Assembly: GCA_910592005.1 (NCBI GenBank)
Contig: CAJVPP010002192.1
Location: 1 to 15,915, forward strand
From: Funneliformis mosseae
Lineage: Eukaryota; Glomeromycota; Glomeromycetes; Glomerales; Glomeraceae
Reading direction: 5' to 3'
Length of the DNA: 15,915 bases
A program made the translations under genes and the position numbers. Positions within the stretch are counted from its first letter, which is position 1. Every line of letters begins with the position of its first letter. This document shows, piece after piece, positions 1-7,133 of the stretch. The notes beneath the pieces are model-generated. The model made no database searches. It was given only the letters and a program-made list of their open reading frames with translations, and had not been told where the DNA came from.

Positions 1-1
1 T

Positions 2-88
2 GTAAATTCAGAGGTAACAATGACAATTGGTTTAGCTGTGATATTTTTAACAGCGGTTGGATTCATTTTTATTTTTTGTGAGTTTTAA
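2..88 (+). CDS. Possible 3' end of a gene: C-terminal transmembrane tail (partial)
   Basis: The frame is open from base 2 to a TAA at 86-88 and encodes 28 residues. The last ~22 are a continuous hydrophobic stretch (TIGLAVIFLTAVGFIFIF) followed by CEF and the stop. An ATG lies inside at 20-22. This would fit the membrane anchor of a tail-anchored protein whose main part lies left of the window, possibly after an intron ending at the cag at 9-11. A faint resemblance to the Sec61-beta/Sbh1 tail (V-N/D-S-x-V before the helix) is too weak to name it. It could equally be chance in AT-rich DNA, where T-rich codons look hydrophobic. Confidence 0.25.
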   Translation, partial: VNSEVTMTIGLAVIFLTAVGFIFIFCEF

Positions 89-286
89 TTATTTTATTTG
101 TTAGATTGTACTTTTGAACTTTTTATTTGATGAGGAAAATTGGAGAAATGAAGTGGTGTTGTAATTAATCGAATTTGTTTTTAATTATTATTTTATTGGT
201 TATGTTGGTACTTTGAACTTTTATTTGATGAGGAAAATTGGAGAGATTGAGCGATGTTGTATTTATAATAAATCGAATTTGTATTT
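83..286. repeat. Two-copy tandem duplication, about 100 bp
   Basis: Copy 1 (about 88-186) and copy 2 (about 187-286) align nearly throughout. Both contain attattttatt..gtta, then gta-cttt-gaact, tatttgatgaggaaaattgg, and end in aatcgaatttgt. The two gtact landmarks are at 108 and 208, so the period is 99-100 bp. The copies differ by a few substitutions and small indels (for example aaatgaagtgg versus gattgagcgat), so the duplication is not very recent. No coding function is visible. Confidence 0.85.
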
Positions 287-1086
287 ACGATCGATAAAAT
301 TCATAAATTCAAAATTTTACTAATGTACAAACAATTATTGTATTATGCAACATCTTAGTATTGTACCGCAATTAATTATTCCTTAGTAAGTTATAATATT
401 AAAGAACACTCAGATTTCTGTCGAAATAAATATTATCATTCCCATAATAAGTAGTATCAAAAAAATAACGTAAAATGAGACAATGAATTGAACTTTTATT
501 TTAATGCAATTCACGAAAATCTTCATTGTTTTGCTGTATAAACTAACAATAATAAGCAACATTCATTTTGTTTCACATTAGAAATCATTGTTCTCAGATC
601 GACTCGTTTCAAATTCGAACGATCTAGAACGCCTCTATTAATAGAAATCTATGAATAGACATATGGGATCTGCTCTGTCGTGTCACCTTTGAAAATTTTA
701 CGATCATATTGTTTGTAAATTCCATTTACAAAAAATAAAAAAATATTTTGACCTAAAAATCATTGATTTTTCCGAACCGGAAGGTCTCAAATACTCATGA
801 AGACAAATTCTAAATTGAAACGATGAGAAAAGTTATTAGAGAAAATATATTTTCTACATTCATTCACTATGATCGGATATTTTTATCAGAGGAATGGAAT
901 CTTTAAACAAAATGTCTAGTTCTCGTTCTCGTTGCAAAAGTGAATTAATGATTTTTAACCGTTAAATAAGAAAACTTTTAATAGGATTACAATTTCCTCT
1001 TTATTTTTTCAATTGTGTTTTGCCAAATAATCCAAAAATGAATATTTAACTTGTTAAAGTGCTACGAATTTTGGAATCCTTAGTAC
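287..1086. other. AT-rich intergenic DNA, no gene seen
   Basis: I find no open frame of note, RNA gene or repeat array here. The slightly GC-richer patch 595-700 contains imperfect palindromes around ttcaaattcgaa, and 770-783 holds the short inverted repeat ttccg-aac-cggaa. Neither has a recognisable role. Confidence 0.5.
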
Positions 1087-1108
1087 TTTTTTTTTTTTTT
1101 TTTTTTTT
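1087..1108. repeat. Homopolymer T22
   Basis: Uninterrupted run of 22 T. It may be the complement of a poly(A) tail left by a minus-strand retroposition, or a simple slippage product. No target-site duplication is obvious. Confidence 0.9.
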
Positions 1109-1307
1109 GTATTTTTTGACGTCCTGAGTAGTTTTTATGAACGTTAAACTCGCAACTTCATTAGGAAAGATGTGGTTGTATTAAAAATTGATAAAAAAAA
1201 ATTATTTTGATGCTACTCTATGAAAGAAGTTAAAGGCGATGTCAATGTATGGACAAATTGACGGGCTTATGAATAAGCTGGAAATTGTACATATTTATTT
1301 AAAGAGT

Positions 1308-1508
1308 TTACATCCTGACGTGTAATGTACTGTAAATGTAGCTGACACAACATCGGTCAATAATATCAGAAAAATTTTTTGTTTTAACGAAACCTGCTTT
1401 GACGTCTTTCAAAAAGAAGAATATTTCAACGGCCCACAAACCATAGTTATGTCCGGCGAACCCCAATAAATGTAATAAATGTAAATCGGAAAAATATAAT
1501 GCGGTCAT
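1308..1508 (-). CDS. Small hypothetical ORF, 66 aa, doubtful
   Basis: Opens at an ATG (1508-1506) and runs 66 residues. The first third is hydrophobic (LHLLHLLGFAGHNYGLW then AVEIFFFL) and the middle is lysine-rich (KDVKAGFVKTK). The local base composition is a little less AT-rich than the flanks and the codons are not purely A/T, which is why I list it. A possible donor lies in no convincing position, and no downstream exon is apparent. I do not recognise it. It may be one exon of a broken gene or chance. Confidence 0.15.
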   Translation of the reverse strand: MTALYFSDLHLLHLLGFAGHNYGLWAVEIFFFLKDVKAGFVKTKNFSDIIDRCCVSYIYSTLHVRM

Positions 1509-1740
1509 ATTGACCTTAGTTGTTTCACGTGCTGGCCATTAGCATCCCAATGAAAATTTTGAGCCGGTTCTGTCTAATACAATTATAATCGTATTTATAA
1601 TAGACCAAATGGAAGTAAACAAAATATAAAATAGCATTAAATAATAATTTTTGAATTAATTAAAAGTGGTATTTAAAAATATTTTTCTCCATGTTAAATT
1701 GTCATTTATTTTCGCATTTGATCCAAATATCACATCTGTA

Positions 1741-1959
1741 ATGAACCACACATTGCAAGAAACGAGAAGTTATTTCAAAAGAAGTGGTTTCTCAACCAAT
1801 TTATTGTGTTTGCACCGGATCACATTATTTAGTTGCATAAAGATATTACAATATCAAGTTGATGAGAAAAACTTTATCGAATATTTAAATCGTACTCCCA
1901 AGTATTTTCTTTATTTAATTCCTTTCTTAAAACGCATTCTAACTAGTAATGTTTCATAA
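1741..1959 (+). CDS. Small hypothetical ORF, 72 aa, doubtful
   Basis: The first ATG of this frame is at 1741; the frame is open further upstream to about 1666 but without an ATG. The product has no recognisable domain: a hydrophilic start (HTLQETRSYFKRSG), a cysteine-containing middle, and a C-terminal YFLYLIPFLKRIL that could be an amphipathic or membrane helix. It stands alone in AT-rich DNA without a clear promoter or polyadenylation signal close by. It may be noise. Confidence 0.13.
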   Translation: MNHTLQETRSYFKRSGFSTNLLCLHRITLFSCIKILQYQVDEKNFIEYLNRTPKYFLYLIPFLKRILTSNVS

Positions 1960-2553
1960 ATTTTATTTTTTGGTTTTTCTTCTTTAGCCTACTGTGCATA
2001 AAAAGTTGATTGTTTAATTTGTATGATGAATTTATTTATAATTAATTCCAAACAATTAACATATCATCCTGCAACTCAGAACTTTTATTATCAATTTAAA
2101 ACAGTGTTGTAAAGTAACAAATTATAAGTCCTTTATTTGAATCAAGCATTCTAAATATTTCTAAATATCACATCAAAGAAAAAAAAAAAATAATATACCG
2201 CCAAACGCTTAAAAGTAATGATTAAACTTAATAATAGGATTTTACTAGCAACTTATGTACAATTGTTAGTTAAACTTAATATATTCTTATAGTAGATTTC
2301 GACTGCCGTTACAGTTTTGTGACAGTTTTCATATATCCTTAATAAACAAAACGTAATTTAAACTTATTGCATAGCTATGTTATTAGGGTTTAAATTTAAA
2401 ATTTAAAATATCGATGCCAATTTATATTTCGTTGTTGAGATAGTCGTCGACTTAATATTTTGTTGTCAATAATGGATTTTGTGAAATTAATTCAGGAAAA
2501 CACAAGGACCTGCTTGTGTAAACAGCTTCGTGATGATTTCTTTACCGACGAAA
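1960..2553. other. AT-rich spacer downstream of the kinase pseudogene
   Basis: The spacer contains A-rich tracts (for example 2179-2191) and one short plus-strand ORF of 48 aa (2472-2618, starting MDFVKLIQ) that overlaps the kinase 3' end antisense. I do not recognise that ORF and do not call it a gene. Nothing else is supported. Confidence 0.4.
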
Positions 2554-2559
2554 TTTATT
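2554..2559 (-). terminator. Poly(A) signal AATAAA for the kinase gene
   Basis: On the minus strand AATAAA (2559 to 2554) lies one base after the TGA stop at 2563-2561. It is a canonical eukaryotic polyadenylation hexamer in the expected orientation, though unusually close to the stop. In AT-rich DNA the hexamer is common, so its use is inferred. Confidence 0.4.
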
Positions 2560-3111
2560 TTCAATACCCGGAATTTTTTTCTCTAACAGATTTTTCAGTT
2601 AATTTGAATAACATATAGTTATCAATAACGTCTATCCAAGAACCTAATAATTCATACAATTCAGATGCCGTTGGATGACTTGAAGGATCGGCGTGCCAAC
2701 ATTTTGTCATTAATTGAGCGTAAAAATCTGGAGTTCTGTCAATAATTTCAGGACGAAGACCAGAAGAAATTCCAGTAGCTAATTCAAGATCATGTGGCCT
2801 ATTACGCCATGGATAAACACCTGCAGAAAGTGTCCACATAATAATACCAAAACTAAAATATCTGAGGCCTTTGTTGGTGGATTTCCGTGTAAGATTTCAG
2901 GAGCGATAAAAGGAAGGACTCCATATATCTCATTTGAATTTACAATGGTACCCTTCCAATAAAGTATTCCTTGAGTTTCATCAATATATGAATATAAATC
3001 CCGATTTTCATAATATTCATAATATTTCATAACGAACATATAATTTGAATTATAATCTTTGGTTACCCCATAAAAGTTTTCACCGTTCTCGCATTGGTGA
3101 TATTTATAAAG

Positions 3112-3192
3112 CTTCATTTAAAATTTAATTAAATGTTCGTTATTATCTCTAAAAGATAAATATTTAAATAAAATAAAGTTGTCATAACTTAC
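3112..3192 (-). other. Intron of the kinase pseudogene, 81 nt
   Basis: The donor is CAA|GTAAGT (exon ends at 3193) and the acceptor is ATGAAG|CTT (exon starts at 3111). The alternative TTTTAG acceptors further upstream run at once into TAA. The chosen acceptor gives YLKQ|LYKYHQC in phase 0, which matches how this kinase family reads through the region. The length is typical for these fungi. Confidence 0.75.
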
Positions 3193-3585
3193 TTGTTTTA
3201 AGTAATCTTCACGTGTATATGGTGAATTATTAATTCTTTTTAGAGCAACTTTTGTGGGTCCATTTCGTGACCAATTTTCGGCGTCTTTATCCCATAACCA
3301 TCGGGGTCCTTCTATCCAAATTGCTGAATAAATTGTGGTGGTGGCATCACGTTGATTTGCTTTTTCCACAAAATGTAGTTGTTCAATATCAATATATTCT
3401 AAATAATCTACAATTCCAGTTGCATTCGATTGTGTGTATTGAATAAAATTATCAATGTCAAGGTTACCACTTGTCCATTTTCGAAAATTTCCTTTTAAGG
3501 CACTAACTTCACAATCTTTACACCATTCTACATCGCTTCTTTCCTTTCCACAATCTAAACATACTCCAATATCGAATGTGGTTTC

Positions 3586-3602
3586 CTTATTAGATTACTT
3601 AC
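3586..3602 (-). other. 17-nt intron-like segment or intron remnant
   Basis: The minus strand reads ATG|GTAAGTAATCTAATAAG|GAA. It has a perfect donor GTAAGT, a branch-site-like CTAAT and a terminal AAG. Removing exactly these 17 nt joins the ATG exon (MSSQQDDCM) in phase 0 to the CxxC exon. Keeping them shifts the frame and stops after ~12 codons. Fungal introns are normally far longer, so this is probably an intron shrunk by deletion in the pseudogene, or a coincidence. Confidence 0.4.
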
Positions 3603-3727
3603 CATACAATCATCTTGTTGGGAGGACATGTCTGATTGAAATGTCTACGAAACTATATTTAAGGATCATTTAATGGTTTTTTGAAAGTTACACTAAATAT
3701 GAAACAATTATTACATTACCTTGGGTG

Positions 3728-4107
3728 ATGACTAGAACGAGAAATCGCCGCCACCGTTTAAATAAAAATTTGCTCAAAAAGTATTTAGTTCCTATAGTCG
3801 TATTCATAGTTCTTTTAGCTGTGGGAGGTTTGGTGGAAGGTTTAGTTACCGACGCAGCGGTAGGTGAGATCGCCACCGCGGAATCCATCGAAACGTCCGA
3901 ACTTGCTGCCGAAATTGGTGAGAAATCTAGCTTGAGAAGTATGGCCGCTAAAATTACAAAAAAAAATTTGATAAAATATGCGATAAAATAAAAGCCAAGA
4001 CACGGATATGCTTCATCCAATTTACTCCAAAAAGTACAATAAGGTATATGGCAAATTTCTATGAAGAATCACAAAACCCGAATATTGCTCAAACCCTTGC
4101 TGCTTGA
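3728..4107 (+). CDS. Small basic single-pass membrane protein with a -1 frame change at an A9 run
   Basis: From ATG 3728 the frame encodes 87 residues to TAA 3989-3991. A strongly basic head (RTRNRRHRLNKNLLKK) is followed by one transmembrane segment (residues ~20-41, YLVPIVVFIVLLAVGGLVEG). An Ala/Glu-rich amphipathic stretch follows (EIATAESIETSELAAEIGEK), then a basic tail. At 3958-3966 there are nine A. Reading one base back there gives a frame that stays open to TGA 4105-4107 (KKFDKICDKIKAKTRICF... to IAQTLAA), adding about 40 residues that look like a natural continuation. The interval is GC-richer than its flanks. A poly(A) signal AATAAA is at 4198-4203. It faces the kinase start head-to-head, 98 bp apart. 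I do not recognise the family. The antisense strand is also open over 3688-4020, but the basic-TM-amphipathic order makes the plus strand more plausible. Confidence 0.45.
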
Positions 4108-4814
4108 ATAGATCGGATGCATTAGAAAGCGCGTTATTGGATAATAATAATGCTTAATTTGATTATTGCAAGAAGAATACCCGAAGTAACTAACACCAAT
4201 AAATATGTACTCAATCACGGAAGAATTAGACTTTGACCAAACCAAACTTACAAAATATAAGTGATTAGCCAAATAATATTTGTTTTGAGTGCAACAAATA
4301 AAATAATTATATGACTCATTTTTTAATTTTTACTCGTGTTTTAATAATGTTAATAATGTTGATTATTAAATAATAATAAAAATGGTAATTACATACGAAT
4401 ATCAATTTTATTTTAATGACTTTAAGAATTTATATAAACTTAATAGAAAATTGCTTTAGTCAAATTAAACATAATGTATTTTAATGGAATTATGGCTTAA
4501 AATTTATGAATTATGAGTTTATAACAATGATTTTGTAAATTTAATAAATTTGCTTTATTATAAAATTAAATAATTATATAAATTTGTCAAATAATAAAAA
4601 ACATCTTGTCACATAATTTTGTTTTAGCACATGTTTTATCATAATATAATTTCATCGTCCCTGTTACGGAGTAAAAAGTTCAAAATAAAATTAATTTTTC
4701 ATCGGATCCATCAGATCCATCCGATCTATCCAATTGATAATCTGCCTTTTCGATCCAGATTGATCAGGGGCGAAGTTTAGATATATTTGAATTTTTGCGT
4801 TAAAATAAAAAAAA
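4108..4814. other. 3' flank and AT-rich spacer
   Basis: After the membrane-protein ORF come an AATAAA (4198-4203) and a second A/T-rich hexamer context near 4298, consistent with a 3' UTR. The rest is very AT-rich. At 4700-4770 a GC-richer patch carries iterated gatcc/ccgatc words, including the 7-bp inverted repeat atcggat...atccgat at about 4701-4725. No gene is seen. Confidence 0.4.
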
Positions 4815-4978
4815 AATTTTTTTTCTAAAGTAAAATTTTTATCTCTTTTTGAACGAAAATTTTTTTTTTTAAAGTAAAATTTTTATCTCCTTTTGAACGA
4901 AAATTTTTTTTTTAAAGTAAAATTTTTATCTCTTTTTGAACGAAAATTTTTATCTCCTTTTGAACGAAAAATTTTTTT
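4815..4978. repeat. 44-bp tandem repeat abutting the SAM-domain ORF
   Basis: The unit is aaagtaaaatttttatctc, then (t/c)ttttgaacgaaaa and a T-run. The aaag landmarks are at 4827, 4871 and 4914 (periods 44 and 43). A fourth, shortened copy of 24 bp starts at 4943. The array ends three to four bases before the ATG at 4982, so it would form the promoter or 5' UTR of that gene. Copies differ mainly in T-run length and a C/T change, suggesting recent slippage. Confidence 0.9.
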
Positions 4979-4981
4979 ATA

Positions 4982-5218
4982 ATGGAAACTACATTTAAAA
5001 AACATCTTGTTAAGTTATCAAATAACAATGTTATCGAAATTTTGCGAAGACAGGAACTAAATCTAGACGAAATAGATTTAGAAATATTAAAAAAGTCAAA
5101 GATTTCCGGAGCTAGTTTGTTGTTATTCCAAAAAGAAGATTTTTATAGAAATGGTATGGCGACAGGTCCAACACTAGCAATTATGGAATTTATACAAAAA
5201 TTAAAAACAGGTATTTAA
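4982..5218 (+). CDS. SAM (sterile alpha motif) domain protein, single exon or first exon
   Basis: 78 codons from ATG 4982. Almost the whole product is one SAM domain, a five-helix fold for protein or RNA binding. Visible markers are VIEILRRQELNLDEIDLEIL (helices 1-2), KISGASLLLFQKEDF (helices 3-4) and NGMATGPTLAIMEFIQKLK (GP at the start of the long helix 5). This is the fungal SAM form that occurs N-terminally in many Rhizophagus-type accessory proteins. The ORF ends LKTGI-stop, but aaaacag|gtattt at 5210/5211 is a usable donor in phase 1, so it may be the first exon of a longer protein. No downstream exon could be joined with confidence. The nearest coding DNA is the nuclease-like pseudogene 570 bp away, and a former SAM-nuclease fusion is possible but unproven. 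A 44-bp repeat array lies directly upstream. Confidence 0.7.
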   Translation: METTFKKHLVKLSNNNVIEILRRQELNLDEIDLEILKKSKISGASLLLFQKEDFYRNGMATGPTLAIMEFIQKLKTGI

Positions 5219-5484
5219 TTTTACAAATGATCAATCATATTATTCATTTGATTTTAATAAATTTTAAATTAATGATTTTAATATATAGTAATAGAAAAAA
5301 CAGAAATTACTGTTTAAGAATATGAATTTTTATGGCAAATAATTAAGACAAATTATGAAGTAGGTATATTTATATTGTTATCTTAAGATGATTGAGATCG
5401 GACAATTAAGACTTTCTGATAAATTTATATGATGAAAATAATTATTTATTGGCTTACTACACTATCTTGTATATTACAAGGGAG

Positions 5485-5500
5485 GCAGTCGTTAGACTGC
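5485..5500. other. Hairpin, copy 1: 6-bp stem, 4-nt loop
   Basis: GCAGTC-GTTA-GACTGC is a perfect inverted repeat, preceded by gggag and followed by atgtgg. It stands out in AT-rich surroundings and is repeated identically 141 bp downstream. Function unknown. Confidence 0.7.
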
Positions 5501-5625
5501 ATGTGGTGCCGATTAATTTTTCTGATAAATTTATATGATGAAAATGTATTATTTATTGAAATAGCTGCGTGATTTTATTTGTCTTTGGCTTCTACACTAT
5601 CTTGTAGATTTTATTTACAGGAGAG

Positions 5626-5641
5626 GCAGTCGTTAGACTGC
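5626..5641. other. Hairpin, copy 2: identical stem and loop
   Basis: Same GCAGTC-GTTA-GACTGC as at 5485-5500, with the conserved flanks gag-aggcagtc and gactgcatgtg. Conservation of the whole stem-loop while spacers diverged could reflect selection or simply a recent copy. Confidence 0.7.
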
Positions 5642-5759
5642 ATGTGATGCCAATTAATTTTTCTAATTTTATTTTTTATTAATAATATTTATAATATTTA
5701 TTAACGAAAAATTTTTATACTAATTAAAGATTAAGAAATATGAACCATTTTATGAAATT

Positions 5760-6397
5760 ATGAACGGAAATTTAAAACCTTTTGTCGATGAAATTTTACA
5801 ATATCACGAATAAGGCACTAGGATCTTATCGCGAATCTAATGAAATCGCTTTTCATACGGCTATTGAGGTGCTATTAAGAAATATTTCCATAAGATATAT
5901 TTCTGAATTACAACTAATTACGAAATATAAAGAAAATTCGCAAAATTGTGAGATTACTTATGGTTCTTCAGATATTTTTTTACCTGATAATAATTTAGGA
6001 CAAGATTGTGTTGTAATTGAATTAAAATTATTTAATTTAATTGGACTTTATTCTGGAAATTTGTATACATGTCAATGGGTGACACATCCATAACACAAGT
6101 CTTTAGAAGAATTTGATAAAATATTACAGCAAGAATCGGAGGAATTATTATTAGAAAGAAATTATACTTATTGGTGTTGAAAGTGGATATGAACAATTAA
6201 GCAAATACATTAATGTAATCAGTAAAGGTAAAGGTAAAGTTTATAATGATGGAGTTGGTGTAGCAGATAATAGAATAACAGGTTAAACAGGGAGAAGTCA
6301 TATAAGAGGATATTTGATAGCTTCTCTTGGAACGCAACGAGTTATATCAAAATCTATAATTACTTTTTCAGATTATCAGTATTATATAAAAAATTAA
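5760..6397 (+). pseudogene. PD-(D/E)XK nuclease-like protein, broken by stops and frame changes
   Basis: The main open piece (ATG 5788 to TAA 6091) has ALGSYRESNEIAFHTAIEVLL, then the nuclease core: GSSDIFLP (catalytic Asp) and CVVIELKLFNLIGLYSG (ExK). This matches the PD-(D/E)XK layout of a family that is abundant in arbuscular mycorrhizal fungi. After the TAA the same frame continues HKSLEEFDKILQQESEELL to TYW, then a second TGA (6178). From about 6173 the next frame continues GVESGYEQLSKYINVISKGK, has a TAA at 6284, and ends TGRSHIRGYLIASLGTQRV ... YYIKN-TAA at 6395. Upstream, 5760-5813 in a third frame (NGNLKPFVDEILQYHE) may be the original N-terminal part. The segment that normally follows TYW is shortened, so a small deletion probably caused the shift. 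Family-level call is firm; substrate unknown. Members of this superfamily are often inactive or serve non-nuclease roles. Confidence 0.8.
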
Positions 6398-7098
6398 AAT
6401 GTTTCTTTTTTTTGGTGGGGTTTTTATTTCAGAAATTAGATTTTTTTACTTTGTAATATTTATAAAAGGATTTAGATTGTATAATAATTAATGATTACAT
6501 ATTAATAATTATTTAATTTATTAATAAATTACAAAATTCATTTTGATAAATTGTTATTATAACCTAATGATTTATTAAATTATTAAATAAAATCTTAAAA
6601 AAAAAAAATTAAATTATAATTTTTATTTATCACAAAATTTTATTTTTTATTTTTTCAGTAATTTGATATTTTTTAGCCAAATAATTTATTAAATTCCTTT
6701 GACTTCCATTTTTATAATATTTTTTCAAAGTTAACTTCATTACTGCCTATACCCATTTGTTAAAAAGATTATAACATATATTGAAATATAAGAATTAAAA
6801 AATTTTATTTAATAGCACCAAAGATTTACATACAGTATCACATGAAATTAATTTAATATTCTATAAGTAAATTACTAATATAATCAGTCATGAGAGGTAA
6901 TTAATCTACAATGATAATTCCGTTCCGAAGTTCCCTAAAAAGAACATTTCTATAACATAAATTAATAAAAAACACACCCACGCGTTCTAACAAAAATAAA
7001 CAAACAAACGCTAGTAAAATATTTTTAAAGAAAATTAGTTAAAAAGACACATTTCGTCTCCATTACCTCAAGTCTGGACAAGTATTTAGTATTAGTTT

Positions 7099-7102
<4 letters not shown>
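6398..7102. other. AT-rich intergenic DNA
   Basis: Mostly A/T with long A and T tracts (for example 6597-6608). The slightly mixed stretch 6920-7080 has no usable ORF. It may include the 3' flank of the nuclease-like pseudogene. No RNA gene or transposon end was recognised. Confidence 0.45.

Positions 7103-7132
<30 letters not shown>
7103..7132. repeat. Homopolymer A30
   Basis: Thirty uninterrupted A. Together with the mixed-composition sequence on its left it could mark the tail of a retroposed transcript, but I found no target-site duplication or recognisable source gene. Confidence 0.9.

Positions 7133-7133
<1 letters not shown>

Larger units (their letters stand above)
2561..3629 (-). 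pseudogene. Protein kinase pseudogene of a glomeromycete-expanded family, catalytic core deleted
   Basis: Fragments in order: a short start (3629-3603), then 3585-3193 with two CxxC pairs (CLDC, WCKDC), WTSGN.DIDNFI, a degenerate glycine loop before IYSAIW and the ATP-site motif KVALKR. An 81-nt intron (3192-3112) joins YLKQ to LYKYHQC. GVTKD, the hinge region YMFVMKYYE and LYSYIDE follow. Then the chain jumps from ILYWK straight to IYGVLPFIAPEI, so the whole catalytic loop and DFG-type segment (about 55-65 residues in this family) are missing. After TKASDI one base is lost (2855-2862); the next frame continues SFGIIMWTLSAG to the C-terminal lobe, CWHADPSSHPTASELYELLG, where the usual Arg of DPxxRP is His. 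No in-frame ATG exists in the 3585 exon, so the start must come from 3629 or further upstream. Family and kinase identity are confident; activity is excluded. Clan expansion in Rhizophagus is knowledge; species is inference. Confidence 0.9.
5413..5663. repeat. Imperfect tandem duplication carrying a conserved hairpin
   Basis: Copy 1 (about 5413-5520) and copy 2 (about 5519-5663) share tttctgataaatttatatga, tgaaaat, tacactatcttgta, and an almost identical end with the hairpin followed by atgtg(g/a)tgcc(g/a)attaattttt. Copy 2 has about 35 extra bases in two places. The hairpin part is better conserved than the AT-rich spacer. It sits between the SAM ORF and the nuclease-like pseudogene, where an intron or intergenic region would lie. 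Confidence 0.85.

Noticed and set aside
600..640. tRNA-like T-arm word gtttcaaattcgaac
   Set aside because: No acceptor stem, D-arm or anticodon arm can be built around it.
2472..2618. 48-residue plus-strand ORF beginning MDFVKLIQ
   Set aside because: Overlaps the kinase 3' end antisense and has no recognisable domain; too short to support.
3252..3673. Plus-strand frames across 3252-3446 and 3455-3673
   Set aside because: They are antisense to the recognisable kinase exon with its CxxC and KVALKR motifs, so they are shadows.
3688..4020. 110-codon minus-strand frame over the small membrane gene
   Set aside because: Longer than the sense frame but Ser/Thr/Ala-rich without features. The sense strand gives a basic head, a membrane helix and an amphipathic tail. 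Kept as an open question in the findings rather than as a gene.
4069..4272. 67-codon minus-strand frame
   Set aside because: Aromatic, low-information sequence in the 3' flank of the plus-strand gene; probably chance.
4815..4978. CRISPR-like regularity in the repeat arrays (also 12930-13245 and 13940-14790)
   Set aside because: These are head-to-tail tandem repeats without unique spacers, in a eukaryotic, intron-containing context.
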